DNA from: Burkholderiaceae bacterium
Lineage (GTDB): Bacteria; Pseudomonadota; Gammaproteobacteria; Burkholderiales; Burkholderiaceae_D
Assembly (NCBI GenBank): GCA_031291325.1
Contig: JARLJG010000072.1
Location: forward strand, 1-63,350
Reading direction: 5' to 3'
Length of the DNA stretch: 63,350 nt
The notes beneath the pieces were generated by a model that saw only the letters and a program-made list of their open reading frames with translations, did not search any database and was not told the DNA's origin. Below are positions 8,872-19,381 of the stretch, in pieces. Numbering within the stretch: the first letter of the stretch is position 1; each line of letters opens with the position of its first letter. The position numbers and the translations under genes were made by a program.

Positions 8872-9127
8872 AGGTTTCCTTGCATTAATCGAAGCGATGG
8901 CCGCAAGTGTGCGGCACGCTCGGTTTCAAGCCCCGTTGCATGGTATCGAATCCATCCTTGGGGTCGGACGGCGACTCATAGGTAATGCAATAAACGGCGC
9001 CAAACGGGCCGTGATCCAATATTACCAATTTAGCAAAATTTATACGGACAAGCAATGCTTTGCATCGCTAGTGCATACGACCGTGCCCCGGTCGGTACGA
9101 ATTCTTAGCTTGTCCGGATTTCCGCCG

Positions 9128-10096
9128 CTAAAGGCCTAGCGCATCCAGCAGCGGTTTCTCATACACGTCGTCCTCGGCTGGATAGCGCAAATCGGGTTCC
9201 CGCGCCTGTTTTGCCAGCGACCATACGACGCTTTCGCCCGCCGGCAACACTGGTGGTTTCATCGAATACAGCGGATCCTCGTACGCATCCACGGGGCTGA
9301 CAACTTTCCAGCCTTTGGCGCGGAACATGGCGATCACCTCCGGCAAGAAATGCGCATTGATCGCGTTCGTGTGCAGCAAAATCACATGCGCGGGACTGCG
9401 CCCCGTCACCTTGCGCGCCAATCGATCGTAATATTGCGCGCGTCCCCACAGGTGAGCCAGATAGGCGTCGCGAAACGCTGCCGGATCGCCATCGGGATGT
9501 TGTTTTTGCCATGCAACGAAGCGTGCGCTGTAGTACCAATCGCTGGCGTCGACACTGACCGAAGCCGGCAGGTAGCCATGCGCCCGCATCCATTGACGCA
9601 TGCCGTCGCGCTTGGCTGCGGTGTCGCCTTCTTTTAAATAGGGAAATCGGAGGCGCGGCGCCCAACCGGGAAGGTTCCGATACAAGCCATCTGCGCGCAT
9701 CACGTCGGCGGTAAACTCGTCGACGCTCATTTCTTTGGAACCGAAGCTTGCATGCGAGTAGGTGTGATTGCCGATGCGATGACCGGCGCGGCCCCAGGCC
9801 TCAACCAGCGCCATCCCTTGCCGGCTATCGACGATTTTCCCGGCTGGAAAGAACATGGCTTGCACCTTCGCCTGCTCCAGCGCCGCCAGCAACATCGCAT
9901 TCCATGCCTTTGCCTGCGGTTCGGTTCTCGGGTCGAGGCCGTCGTCGAAGGTGAAACTGATGGTTTGCGCGCATGCAAGACAGGGGCCGAGCAGCAACAA
10001 AACCAGCGCGCACCGACATCGTCGCAAACGTAATGCGCAAGAGGAAATCGCCCCGTATAGGCCGGCTAGACGCCCGGAAAAGTTCATGGATCGCAT
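9128..10096 (-). CDS. Exported polysaccharide deacetylase (NodB homology domain)
   Basis: A 322-residue CE4-family deacetylase. A signal-like hydrophobic segment occupies about residues 25-45. NodB motif 1 is TFDDGLD and motif 2 is NHTYSH (the metal-binding H-x3-H), and the late motif reads ILLHTN. These retain the expected Asp and His ligands. It should remove N- or O-acetyl groups from an envelope or extracellular polysaccharide in the periplasm. It is unlike the arnD product elsewhere in the window. Confidence 0.85.
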   Translation of the reverse strand: MRSMNFSGRLAGLYGAISSCALRLRRCRCALVLLLLGPCLACAQTISFTFDDGLDPRTEPQAKAWNAMLLAALEQAKVQAMFFPAGKIVDSRQGMALVEAWGRAGHRIGNHTYSHASFGSKEMSVDEFTADVMRADGLYRNLPGWAPRLRFPYLKEGDTAAKRDGMRQWMRAHGYLPASVSVDASDWYYSARFVAWQKQHPDGDPAAFRDAYLAHLWGRAQYYDRLARKVTGRSPAHVILLHTNAINAHFLPEVIAMFRAKGWKVVSPVDAYEDPLYSMKPPVLPAGESVVWSLAKQAREPDLRYPAEDDVYEKPLLDALGL

Positions 10097-10208
10097 GGTC
10101 GCGGCAAGCCGCCGACCAAAAGGAGCAATAATATCATCTCGCTCCCTCTATCGATTGGCGGCAGGCATTTCGACAGCCGACGCTTCTACCGCCGAAATAT
10201 CGTCGGCC

Positions 10209-12167
10209 TCAGCGCAACGCGAGCGCCAGTTCGGCGACGCGGCGGGCGTGGAGTCCGGTCTCGTCGAACGCTGCGCGATCTGCGCCGTCCTCGTCGACGC
10301 GCAACGACTGCTCGGCACGGCGCAGGATATTCCCCAGCAATTGCGTCGTTTCCGCAGCATCCCGTTCGCGCGGCTCGGGCGCCACGGAACGTCCCAAGTC
10401 CATCAGCTTTTGCAAGGGGCCGACGAACTTTTCATAATTGCGCCAGCGCAGCACCGACGTCTTGCTGATCCGTTGCCGCACTTGCCAATTGCTGGCGGTG
10501 CTGACGGTGCGCTCGCATTGATGGAAATCGATGCAGCGCGCGTCCCACGGCAAGCCGATGAAGTCCAGCATCTTGCGGCTCCAGCCTTCTTGATCGTCGA
10601 CCAGCCCCTCGTACGGAACGTGCAGAATGGCGTGCGCCGGAAGATTCGCCTCCCAATGTTGCATCACGCGAAAATATTCGGCGTAGTAGTGCGCCAGATC
10701 GTCCAAATCGTTGGCGTAGGCGTGCGAGGTATTGAAGTGCTGGAAATAGATCGACAAGCAGGTATCGATCGGATTGCGCTGCATGTGGATGATGCGCGCG
10801 TTCGGAAATGCCGCGCGGATCAGGCCCAAATGCAGGAAATTGTCAGGCATCTTGTCCACCACGCGCGCGGCATCGGTAGAATAACGCTGCAGCAATTGCA
10901 GATAGTCGTTGGCCAGTTTGCGCAATGCACCGTCGTCGATCTTGCCGGTGAGTATCGACGGCGCCTGCAGCGCCGCTGCGTTTTTCCAAAATCCCAATTC
11001 GCCTGCGCCGAACACCGCCGGGTGCGACGCCAGAATCTGCTCGGCCAGCGAGGTGCCGGAACGCGGCATGCCAACAATGAATACCGGCCGCGCCGACGGA
11101 TTGCCATTGACTTGTTCGCGCGCGATCCAGTCGCGCCGGTAGATACGCGCAACCACATCGCTTGCCAGCGCCTGCTGCTGGCGGTCATATCCGGTTCCAT
11201 ACAGCTTGCCGAGTTCGTTGGCGCGTTGATAGTGAGAAAACGCCTGCTCGAACTCCCCCAGGTCGTCATGGTATTTGCCGAGCGCGAACTGCAAGCGCGC
11301 TTCGGAGCGCGGCGGCAAGACTTGCCCGACGATTTTCTGCACTGCCGCCAGCCAATCCGCGTCGTCTTTGCCCATCTTGCGCAGGCCGGCGATGCCAGCC
11401 CAGGCCTCGGCCGATTCCGGCTTGATTGCGATGACGCGCCGCAACAATTTTTCCGCTTCCGCAAATTGCCCTTTATCGGCTTGCAGCGCGGCCATGAACG
11501 CGATCGCGCCCGACAAATCGGGATCGATTTCCAGCGCCCGCCGGCAACTGGCTTCGGCCTCTTCGGTGCGCCCCAGATTGCGCAGCGCCACGCCCAGGCT
11601 ATGATGGGCCGCCGCCATATTCGGTTCGATTTCCAGCGCGCGCCGCGCACTCGCCACCGCCGCATCGAGTTGCCGCAGTTCGCGCAACGCATTGCTCAGG
11701 TTATTGTGCGCCTCGGCGTAATCGGGCCGGATCAATAGGGCGCGGCGGCAATTGGCGACGGCCGCATCGAGCTGCCCCAAATCTTGCAATGCGAGCGCCA
11801 GGTTGCAGTGCGACTCGACATCGTTGGGCAATAGCTCGGCGGCTTTTTTCAGCGCCAGCAGCGCATCCTTGCCTTGGCTCTTGAGGGCCACGCCCAACAC
11901 CTTCCAGACGAAGCCGGCATACGGATAGCGCTTGAGCAGCTCGCGCGCCCGACTTTCGAGTTCGCCAAAGAGACCTGCATCGAACAAGGCGACCAGCCGC
12001 GTCATTTCCGCAGGCGCAAGCGCCTCTTCCCGGGCGTAGGAATGCGATGCGGCGGCCGGTCGCTGCCGTGCAGCGCCGAACGCTGCGCCGGACTCGTCCT
12101 GGCCGCAACACTTCTTGAATTTTTTCCCGCTGTCGCAAGGACATGGATCGTTTCTTCCCGGGTTCAT
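10209..12167 (-). CDS. SEC-C / TPR / sulfotransferase fusion protein
   Basis: A 652-residue three-part protein. Residues about 2-22 are a zinc-binding SEC-C motif (PGRNDPCPCDSGKKFKKCCG). About 80-340 are tandem TPR repeats. About 380-600 are a sulfotransferase domain with the PAPS-binding loop VGMPRSGTSLAEQIL and the later 3'-phosphate motif RNPIDTCLSIYF. TPR-sulfotransferases are common in bacteria; the target (protein or glycan) is unknown. The ATG at 12167 is supported by AAGGAAGG upstream. The 299-nt stretch 12168-12466 behind it holds no gene I can support. Confidence 0.88.
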   Translation of the reverse strand: MNPGRNDPCPCDSGKKFKKCCGQDESGAAFGAARQRPAAASHSYAREEALAPAEMTRLVALFDAGLFGELESRARELLKRYPYAGFVWKVLGVALKSQGKDALLALKKAAELLPNDVESHCNLALALQDLGQLDAAVANCRRALLIRPDYAEAHNNLSNALRELRQLDAAVASARRALEIEPNMAAAHHSLGVALRNLGRTEEAEASCRRALEIDPDLSGAIAFMAALQADKGQFAEAEKLLRRVIAIKPESAEAWAGIAGLRKMGKDDADWLAAVQKIVGQVLPPRSEARLQFALGKYHDDLGEFEQAFSHYQRANELGKLYGTGYDRQQQALASDVVARIYRRDWIAREQVNGNPSARPVFIVGMPRSGTSLAEQILASHPAVFGAGELGFWKNAAALQAPSILTGKIDDGALRKLANDYLQLLQRYSTDAARVVDKMPDNFLHLGLIRAAFPNARIIHMQRNPIDTCLSIYFQHFNTSHAYANDLDDLAHYYAEYFRVMQHWEANLPAHAILHVPYEGLVDDQEGWSRKMLDFIGLPWDARCIDFHQCERTVSTASNWQVRQRISKTSVLRWRNYEKFVGPLQKLMDLGRSVAPEPRERDAAETTQLLGNILRRAEQSLRVDEDGADRAAFDETGLHARRVAELALALR

Positions 12168-12466
12168 CGTCACCTTCCTTTTGCGTTCGCCGCCATGCGG
12201 CAGAATCGGCGGCAAATACTTCACACGTCATCTGCGCGCAATGACTCCCGTCTCAGGATCGGCTCCTGAAAGGAAATACGTCTTATCTTGGAATAATTCG
12301 CGCCCCGGCGATGCGGGGAATAGAGGGGTGTTTTCGGGACTTGTTCAAGCCTTTAGACACCGGAGGACTATTTGCGAGCGATGACAGAGCGAACAAGCCT
12401 CGCGAATCCAGGCGTCGAACAGCTTGACCGCATGCGAGTGCATGGCAGACCGGCGGTCCCCCCTGT

Positions 12467-15352
12467 TCAGGCAAGCTGATTGGCGGAAATCAACAAGGAC
12501 TCGACCGCGCGTTCGAATATCGGTTCCGCTTCCAGGAAGCGAACCCGATCGTGGTTGAGCAGGCGTTGGAACATGCGCACGCTGATCATCGACGGTTCGG
12601 TTTGATTGTTCAAGGTCAGCACCAGATTGGACGAATCGGGATTGTGCCAATTCAAGCGCCCGATACTGGGTTTGCCACCGAGATTGATTTCGATTCCGAC
12701 GCCGATCCGCAAGCGTTCGGCAATGTCGAGTTCAGGCTGCGGATCGTCCTCTGCGGCGACCGCGTCTTGCGCCAATTCTTCATCCTTGTCGAAAAGCTGG
12801 TCAAGCATCTGAATTCGGACATCCAGATCGCGCATTGCTTCTTCGAGGAAACTCTTATGCGACTCCGGCGCAACCACGAACGGCTTCGTCGGCGCCGCCT
12901 TCTCGGTATTTTGAACGAAATTGTCGAAGTGATCGTGGATCGAGCCCAGCGAAGTTGTCGCCGCATTGGCGCCGCCACCGCGCAACACGACGGCATGCGC
13001 ATCGAACAACCAATCCATCAGCGTCTGCTTTTCCGCCGCCTCCCAGCCGACCGCTTCCATGCCGCTATGGATCGTTTTCAAGATAATCGGCAGCGACGCC
13101 AAGAGCTGATGGCGCTCCTCCTCGGTAACCTTGGGCAGCACACTCCATAACAGATCGGGCACCAGCAAGCGATAGTGGGTCGCCAGTTCGGCGTCGGTGC
13201 GCTCGGCGCGCTCGATCGCGCGCGCCCAATCGTTTTCAAGGAAGTGCTTCAAGTGCTCGTTGATGGTCAAGCCGGACAAGGCTTCGCTCATCTGCGCCGC
13301 CGTGCGGGCGAAGCGCAAGGTCCGGCTCTCGGCCTGCTCCACCGCTTCGACCACCCCGGCCACGCTCTTGTCATTGGCCCGCAATTCGTGCGCAATGAAT
13401 TTGTCGAGATCGTCCAGCATCTTCGAAAACAAGCCCGGACTTTCCGATTGATCGGCCAGCATTTCGGACACGATCCGGCAAATCTCCGCCGTGACATTGG
13501 CGCCGCTTGGATCGATTTGATTCAAGCCGAGCGAAATCGAGCCGATTCGATTGACCAGCATGCGCGCAGGATGCGCTTTTTCGGTCAGCAGCGACTCGTC
13601 CCGCAGCGCCACCTTCAATACCAGGAACTGCAAACGACCAAGCTGTGCCCGCACTTCGGCCGGCACCTGGGTGTCGCGCAGGATGAATTCAAACAGCATC
13701 GACACGATGTCGATCGTCATCTGCTCGCGCAGGTCGTGCGCCTTCTCGTTCAGGTCTTCGCGGCGCTCCAGGATGAGGTTGCGGATATCCCCATTGCTGG
13801 TATACATCTCTTCGGTGGCCGGCGTGTTTTGTTGCAGCAAGGTTTGCACCGAGCCTGCCAGTATGCCGATCGCCGGGCGCGCGGCGCCGCTTTGCGCGCC
13901 GCTTTTTTCCATCGCCGACGACAAATCTTCTTGCACGCCGCTACCGGAAAAGAATTTGCGCAGGAACTGTCCCACACCCTGCGTTCCTGGCAGCCAGCTG
14001 ACGTTTGAAAAAGCACCGCCGCCGGCTTCGCCATTGCCGCCCATTTCACCGGCCGGCTGGCCGTTGCCGATCCCCGCGCGCGAAGCGGGATTCCCATTCA
14101 TTCCCGCCATACCGCCGGCACCCGCACCGCCGCCGCTTGCGCCGTTCGGCGCAAAGCCGCCGTTGTACGCGCCACCACGGTAGCCGCCACCTCGCGGCAT
14201 GCCGGTCGCCGCGCCACCGGCAGCATATCCGCCGCCCTGGGCGGCATGCCCGCCTGCACCGCCGCCGTGCGTCGATTTGGTCGCCATCGCCTTGACCGAC
14301 TTGAATAGCCGCTCCACTGGGCTGGCTGGCACGTCGGTCGAGATTTCCCGGCCATCGAGGTCGAACTGGTCCTGCCACGGCGCATTCCAGTCTTGCCGCT
14401 CCTGCTCGTAGTCGGACGAATCCGCGCCTTGTGCATCATAAGACTGATCGTGACCCGGCCCTTGTCCGTGCCGGCTTTGCCGCTGGTCTCGCGCATGCGC
14501 ACCTGGTCCGCCGACGGGGCCTCGACCACCGCCATGTCCTTGACCGGCATAACCGCCCTGGTAAGCTTGATCGCCCTGGTCGTCCTGGTCGCCCTGGTCG
14601 GCTTGAAAGCCATCGTCGCCATATTCGCCGTCGTCGGCACGCTCGGCGGCTCCCGGCCCGCTGGGTGGCGACACGCGCCCAGCGGCACGCTTGGGTTTGC
14701 GCAACAATTGTGCGGCAATTCCGTGCTGCGCCAGATGCGCGTTGACGGCTTCGTAGATCGCCGCGATTTGCCCGGAAAAATCCTCGGCTACCTGCTCTAT
14801 CAAAACCGTATTCAAATCCGGGTTGGCGCCAAGGCTTTCGACCGCCATCGCAATCGTTCGGGAAAAAAGATAGGGGCGAAACGGATTTTCGCGCTCTTTG
14901 ATATCTTCTTGCTCGAACAGCAGCGCAATGCGGATATTCAGGTCGCGCAACTGCTCGCCGGCCTCGTTGCGGAAACGCTCCGTAATTTCGTTGAGACGAA
15001 GCTCGTCCTCGAACGCAGAGGTGTCGACCAGGGAAATTCCGCCTTCCAGCAGCGAGGTAGGAAATGCCGGACGATAATTGCTGTAGGTGGTCTGCAAACT
15101 ACGGTTGAGCATCTTTTCCATGCTTCTTTGCATTTGCGTCAGCAAATCGCCAAGCCGATTTTGCAAGATGCCGCGCGCGTCGAGAAACCTGCGTTGGCCT
15201 ATCCAGTTTGGACAGCGATCCGCCTTTTCAAACAAGCGCTGCACGCAAGCCGACAGCGTCGGCTCGATCCCCGCGACGAATGCGTTCAGAAATTCGGTTC
15301 GAGTCGATGCCAACAACTCAGTGCGATCTACGGGTTTTTCAGTCAATTTCAT
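12467..15352 (-). CDS. DUF1631-family protein with Gly-rich insert
   Basis: A 961-residue protein of the DUF1631 family of beta- and gamma-proteobacteria, function unknown. The N-terminal region (about 1-225) and the C-terminal region (about 480-961) are alpha-helical and family-like. Between them lies about 230 residues of low complexity, first Asp/Gln/Gly-rich (DQGDQ repeats), then Gly/Ala/Asn-rich. I prefer the ATG at 15352 to a TTG at 15418, although neither has a strong ribosome binding site. The protein has no signal peptide and is likely cytoplasmic. A link to c-di-GMP signalling has been suggested for some DUF1631 proteins; I cannot confirm it here. Confidence 0.85.
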   Translation of the reverse strand: MKLTEKPVDRTELLASTRTEFLNAFVAGIEPTLSACVQRLFEKADRCPNWIGQRRFLDARGILQNRLGDLLTQMQRSMEKMLNRSLQTTYSNYRPAFPTSLLEGGISLVDTSAFEDELRLNEITERFRNEAGEQLRDLNIRIALLFEQEDIKERENPFRPYLFSRTIAMAVESLGANPDLNTVLIEQVAEDFSGQIAAIYEAVNAHLAQHGIAAQLLRKPKRAAGRVSPPSGPGAAERADDGEYGDDGFQADQGDQDDQGDQAYQGGYAGQGHGGGRGPVGGPGAHARDQRQSRHGQGPGHDQSYDAQGADSSDYEQERQDWNAPWQDQFDLDGREISTDVPASPVERLFKSVKAMATKSTHGGGAGGHAAQGGGYAAGGAATGMPRGGGYRGGAYNGGFAPNGASGGGAGAGGMAGMNGNPASRAGIGNGQPAGEMGGNGEAGGGAFSNVSWLPGTQGVGQFLRKFFSGSGVQEDLSSAMEKSGAQSGAARPAIGILAGSVQTLLQQNTPATEEMYTSNGDIRNLILERREDLNEKAHDLREQMTIDIVSMLFEFILRDTQVPAEVRAQLGRLQFLVLKVALRDESLLTEKAHPARMLVNRIGSISLGLNQIDPSGANVTAEICRIVSEMLADQSESPGLFSKMLDDLDKFIAHELRANDKSVAGVVEAVEQAESRTLRFARTAAQMSEALSGLTINEHLKHFLENDWARAIERAERTDAELATHYRLLVPDLLWSVLPKVTEEERHQLLASLPIILKTIHSGMEAVGWEAAEKQTLMDWLFDAHAVVLRGGGANAATTSLGSIHDHFDNFVQNTEKAAPTKPFVVAPESHKSFLEEAMRDLDVRIQMLDQLFDKDEELAQDAVAAEDDPQPELDIAERLRIGVGIEINLGGKPSIGRLNWHNPDSSNLVLTLNNQTEPSMISVRMFQRLLNHDRVRFLEAEPIFERAVESLLISANQLA

Positions 15353-15950
15353 TTTCCGGCTCGACGATATAGCATCCGATGCGGCAACAGCGCTCCATGC
15401 CGTCGCCAACACAACCAAAATTTAACTCAGGGAATGCATCAAAGCGGGGCAACTCGCAAGTCAAAACGACAATCTTAACACCTTAGCCATATAAAGCAGG
15501 CAATAGTCTTCTTGACCTCGATTGGAATCTTCCCCCAATGACGCGCATCTCGTGCGGGCCGCCTTGCAGCAATGCATGCAAAGGTAGGTGCCGCGCCGCC
15601 TTCAAGCGGTCTTCGGCAAATACGAACGGCAACGCAGGATCTCGATGTCAATGCAAATATACAGTTTCTTGTGTCGAAAATTATAAAGCCAATATACCCG
15701 TTCCACATTCAGTAAGTAGAATGTTTAACAATTGTTGACGAAGCTGTCGCTTTCCAATAACACTATGCCAACATTTCAAAAAGACTTTCAGATCGGGAGT
15801 AATTCTCGGCAAAAAAATCAACGACGCAAGTGGCATATCGCAACCCGGCAAGGAACGCATTCGATGCTTCTCCGAAGCACGAAGTATCGCCGAACGGAAC
15901 GCTGCATCGACACCTTGATCGAAAGTGGGCGCCGATGTCGATGGTCGGCG
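15353..15950. other. 598-nt intergenic stretch
   Basis: Upstream of the DUF1631 gene and downstream of the AIM24 gene. It is more A+T-rich than its flanks. A 77-codon minus-strand frame exists at 15475-15708, but it lacks a ribosome binding site and any protein-like pattern. I see no RNA gene or repeat. Confidence 0.5.
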
Positions 15951-16760
15951 CTACTCCTTGTCGCCGAACAAGCCGCCCAGCACCGAACCGAGCACGCCAC
16001 CGGCCACCGCGCCGCCGACGCCGCCGCTGGAACCGCCAATGCCGGCGCCGATCGTGGTTGCCGAACTATTCCCTTCACGCCCGATATACGGTAGCAGCGC
16101 ATGCGCGAGATTGGGCATGGTCAGCGTTTGCAGCCAGATCTTGCCAGGCCCGGTCAGGCGCGCGATGAACAAGCCGTCGCCGCCAAACAATGCATTCTTC
16201 AAGCCGGGGATCATGGTGATATCGAAATTCACGCTGCCCTCGAACATGCCGACATGGCCAGGATGCACCTGCAGCGATTCGCCGGGCGCCAGATCGTAGC
16301 TGACGATCTCGCCGCCCAGTTCGATCCAGGCAGTGGCGTTGCCGCTGAGCTTTTGCAGGATCATGCCGTCGCCGCCGAAAATCCCGGCGCCCAGCGAGCG
16401 CTGGAAGCCGACCGCCAATTCGACACCCTCGGTGCCGCACAAGAAACCGTGGCGATGCACCAAATACGTCTTTCCCGGCGTCAGTTGCACTTCCATGATT
16501 GCCCCCGGCACCTTGGCGGCAAACGCCACCATGCCTTTACCGCCGCTAGTCTGGTATTCGTTCATGAACAAGCCGCCGCCCGACAGCGCGCGCCCGAGGA
16601 CGCCGAATATGCCCTTGGCGCCGGCGGTCCTGGCCGTGGTTTGCAAAATGACGTTGGGCGACATCCAAGAAAACTGCCCCGGTTCGGAGATGACTTTATC
16701 GCCTTGCTCCAAGCCGATTTCCAAAACCGGCAAGGTGGTTCCAGTGATTCGCGCTTTCAT
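15951..16760 (-). CDS. AIM24 / TIGR00266-family protein
   Basis: A 269-residue all-beta protein of the AIM24 family. Several internal repeats share the pattern GGDGMILQKLSG / GGDGLFIARLTG. The C-terminal 40 residues are a Gly-rich tail (GIGGSSGGVGGAVAGG) like that of membrane-inserting or flexible tails. The start at 16760 is preceded by GAGGAG at 10 nt; the ATG three codons earlier is too close to that site. Function unknown. Confidence 0.85.
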   Translation of the reverse strand: MKARITGTTLPVLEIGLEQGDKVISEPGQFSWMSPNVILQTTARTAGAKGIFGVLGRALSGGGLFMNEYQTSGGKGMVAFAAKVPGAIMEVQLTPGKTYLVHRHGFLCGTEGVELAVGFQRSLGAGIFGGDGMILQKLSGNATAWIELGGEIVSYDLAPGESLQVHPGHVGMFEGSVNFDITMIPGLKNALFGGDGLFIARLTGPGKIWLQTLTMPNLAHALLPYIGREGNSSATTIGAGIGGSSGGVGGAVAGGVLGSVLGGLFGDKE

Positions 16761-17279
16761 GGCACACATGCTCCTCTACACTCGGTTGGGACGATTATCG
16801 TATCACGGAAAATCGACCAAACGAAGCCTGTTTGACACGTCCTGCACGGCACTTATTGCCTACATGACGGCGGCATGAAATCGCGGGCTTTTTTACTTTC
16901 GCTCAAGCAATAAATGGAACACAGACGACCAATTGCGCGCGCCGCCATCCGCGCCGCTTCGACCCGGAAATCAACACCCAATCGACCGTCCACCTGCGGC
17001 TGCGACTGTGGTCGTTAAAGTTAGAGGAAAGTAAGTTGCGCGTAAGGATCAACTCGTATATTGCGATGGTAGAAATCAGAATACGACGTAATTCCCGGCG
17101 AATCGTTCAAGATAGAGCGAGCCGTCAATTATGTTGCGGCGCCAAAGCGCCGCGAGGCGAATATCGATATGGAGGAGACACATCGCAAACATCGAAAATC
17201 GGTTCCGATTATTTATGTTACCTGGCACGCGCAAAGCGTCGGCCAAATACCAAGAGTGAGACATTAAAAGGAGAGAGAC
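16761..17279. other. 519-nt leader/promoter region of yjcH-actP
   Basis: No coding frame that I can support. A stretch of this length before an acetate-permease operon is likely to hold its regulatory sites. I looked for a sigma-54 site: TGGCACG occurs near 17222, but the GC half is absent. No confident promoter found by eye. Confidence 0.4.
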
Positions 17280-17594
17280 ATGTCGAATGTAATTTCGGCG
17301 GGAAAGATTCAGAATAATCCGATGTACCATAAATTGATCAAAGAGCGTGATTCTTTGGCCTGGATTCTATCGGCCCTCGTGCTGGTGATCTACTATGGTT
17401 TCGTCCTCATGGTCGCGTTTGCCGGGGACACCCTGACGCAACCGATTTCCTCCACCAGCGTGATTCCGGTTGGCATGCTGGTTGGCGTCGGCGTGATTCT
17501 CGCCTCGATCCTCTTGACTGGCATTTACGTGCTGCGGGCCAACAATCACTTTGATCCCATGATCAAAAAAATCATCGAGGACTCCACCAAATGA
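17280..17594 (+). CDS. yjcH: DUF485 membrane protein, actP partner
   Basis: A 104-residue protein with two membrane segments (about 27-50 and 62-88), characteristic of DUF485/YjcH proteins encoded directly before acetate permease. AGGAGAG precedes the ATG. The stop overlaps the actP start by 4 nt (ATGA), so translation is coupled. In this family it is thought to assist or accompany the symporter in the inner membrane; its exact role is not established. Confidence 0.93.
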   Translation: MSNVISAGKIQNNPMYHKLIKERDSLAWILSALVLVIYYGFVLMVAFAGDTLTQPISSTSVIPVGMLVGVGVILASILLTGIYVLRANNHFDPMIKKIIEDSTK

Positions 17595-19288
17595 GAATCC
17601 TCAAAACCGCACTCTCCGGCGCGCTGGCTTCGGCCACGCTATTGGCCGCCAACCTGGCGCTCGCAGCCGACGCCGCGCCCGCTACACCAGCGGAGCAACC
17701 GCTGAACTGGAACGCGATCATCATGTTCCTGATCTTCGTCGGGATCACCCTGGGCATCACCTACTGGGGCGCGATGCGGACCAAGACTGCCGCCGACTTC
17801 TATGCGGCCGGTCGTGGCATTACCGGCTTTCAGAACGGCATGGCGATTGCCGGCGACTATATGTCGGCCGCCTCGTTCCTCGGCATTGCCGCGCTGGTCT
17901 ACATGAACGGCTTCTACGGCTTGATCTATTCGGTGGGCTGGCTGGTCGGTTGGCCACTCATCTTGTTCCTGATTGCCGAGCGCTTGCGCAACCTGGGTAA
18001 ATACACCTACGCCGACGTCGCCTCGTTCCGCCTGCAACAAGGCCCGGTGCGCACGATGGCCGCAGTCGGCTCGTTGATCGTCGTGTTGTGGTACCTGATC
18101 GGCCAAGCAGTCGGCGCCGGGCAATTGCTGCACACGCTGGTGCCGCAACTCGGCTACCGGACATCGATCGTCATCATCGGCGTGCTCATTATCACCTACG
18201 TCACCTTCGGCGGCATGAAGGCCACCACCTGGGTGCAGATCATCAAGGCCGGATTGTTGCTCGGCGGCGCCACCGCAATGGCGCTGGGCGTGATGGCACA
18301 CGAAGGCTGGAGTTTCGAGAAGCTATTCTCCGACGCCGTCGCCGCGCATCCGAAACACATGGCGATCATGCAATCGGTGGTTGCCATCGGCGCCAAGGCC
18401 AATCCGCTGGAATCGATTTCGCTGGGCATGACGCTGATGTTCGGCACTGCCGGCTTGCCGCATATCCTGATGCGCTTCTTCACCGTGACCGACGCCAAGG
18501 CGGCGCGCAAATCGGTGCTGTACGCGACCAGCTTCATCGGCTACTTCTACATCCTGACCTTCATCATCGGCTTCGGCGCGATCGTGCTGGTGGCGAACAA
18601 TCCGCAGTACGTGACCGATATCACCAAGAGCGTGCTTGCGCTCAAGGGCGGCGGCAGCATGCCGGCGGTCTATCTGGCGCACGCAGTGGGCGGCGACCTG
18701 TTCCTCGGCTTCATCGCGGCGGTGGCTTTTGCAACCATCCTGGCTGTGGTGTCGGGCTTGACGCTGGCTGGCGCTTCGGCCTTGTCGCATGACATCTACG
18801 CGAACGTCATCAAGAAAGGCACTGCGTCCGAAAAGCAGGAAGTGTTCGTGTCCAAGATGTGCGTGATCGTCCTCGGCGTGCTGGCCGTGCTGCTGGGCAT
18901 CCTGTTCGAGAAACAAAACGTTGCTTACATCGTGGCGTTGACCTTCTCGATCGCGGCTTGCGCCAACTTCCCGATCCTGGTCATGTCGGTATTCTGGAAG
19001 GGATTGACGACACGCGGCGCAGTGCTCGGCGGCTATACGGGGATTTTCGGTTCGATCGGCTTGCTGATCATCGGCCCGACCGTATGGACCAAGGTGCTCG
19101 ACATGGGTCCGGCGATTTTCCCGTACGACTTCCCGACCTTCGTCGTGCTGCCTGCGGTGTTGATCGTCACCTATATCGCTTCCGTAACCGACAGCAGCGA
19201 AAGCGCGAAGAAAGAACGCGCTGCGTTTGAAGCGCAAAAGATTCGTTCCGAAACCGGCCTGGGTGCGGAAGTGGCTTCGGCGCACTAA
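17591..19288 (+). CDS. actP: Cation/acetate symporter ActP
   Basis: A 565-residue sodium/solute symporter (SSS family) with an N-terminal signal-like helix (cleavage after about residue 25) and about 13 membrane segments. Typical sequences include [19 protein letters not shown] and [12 protein letters not shown]. It takes up acetate and related short-chain monocarboxylates. It is coupled to yjcH and followed by a strong terminator. The next three genes, on the opposite strand, are the signalling proteins often found near acetate permeases. Confidence 0.95.
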   Translation: MRILKTALSGALASATLLAANLALAADAAPATPAEQPLNWNAIIMFLIFVGITLGITYWGAMRTKTAADFYAAGRGITGFQNGMAIAGDYMSAASFLGIAALVYMNGFYGLIYSVGWLVGWPLILFLIAERLRNLGKYTYADVASFRLQQGPVRTMAAVGSLIVVLWYLIGQAVGAGQLLHTLVPQLGYRTSIVIIGVLIITYVTFGGMKATTWVQIIKAGLLLGGATAMALGVMAHEGWSFEKLFSDAVAAHPKHMAIMQSVVAIGAKANPLESISLGMTLMFGTAGLPHILMRFFTVTDAKAARKSVLYATSFIGYFYILTFIIGFGAIVLVANNPQYVTDITKSVLALKGGGSMPAVYLAHAVGGDLFLGFIAAVAFATILAVVSGLTLAGASALSHDIYANVIKKGTASEKQEVFVSKMCVIVLGVLAVLLGILFEKQNVAYIVALTFSIAACANFPILVMSVFWKGLTTRGAVLGGYTGIFGSIGLLIIGPTVWTKVLDMGPAIFPYDFPTFVVLPAVLIVTYIASVTDSSESAKKERAAFEAQKIRSETGLGAEVASAH

Positions 19289-19311
19289 ACGACAACGATC
19301 ATGAGCGATTG

Positions 19312-19341
19312 GCCGCCGGGATTTTCCGGCGGCTTTTTTTT
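19312..19341 (+). terminator. Rho-independent terminator of yjcH-actP
   Basis: An 8-bp GC stem (19312-19319 with 19326-19333), 6-base loop and a run of eight T. Confidence 0.9.
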
Positions 19342-19381
19342 ATCTAAAGCTTGCCTCTAAACATTGGACGGTCGATTGACC

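Noticed and set aside
9855-11738. 627-codon plus-strand frame across the deacetylase and sulfotransferase genes
   Set aside because: Spans two genes with good motifs on the minus strand, and shows no family pattern of its own.
15475-15708. 77-codon minus-strand frame between DUF1631 and AIM24 genes
   Set aside because: No ribosome binding site and no protein-like pattern.
17222-17237. Sigma-54 promoter before yjcH
   Set aside because: TGGCACG is present but the required downstream GC element (TTGC) is not at the right distance.
17549-17566. TTTGATC-CCAT-GATCAAA palindrome as an FNR box
   Set aside because: The half-sites are one base too far apart on each side for FNR, and it lies inside the yjcH coding sequence.
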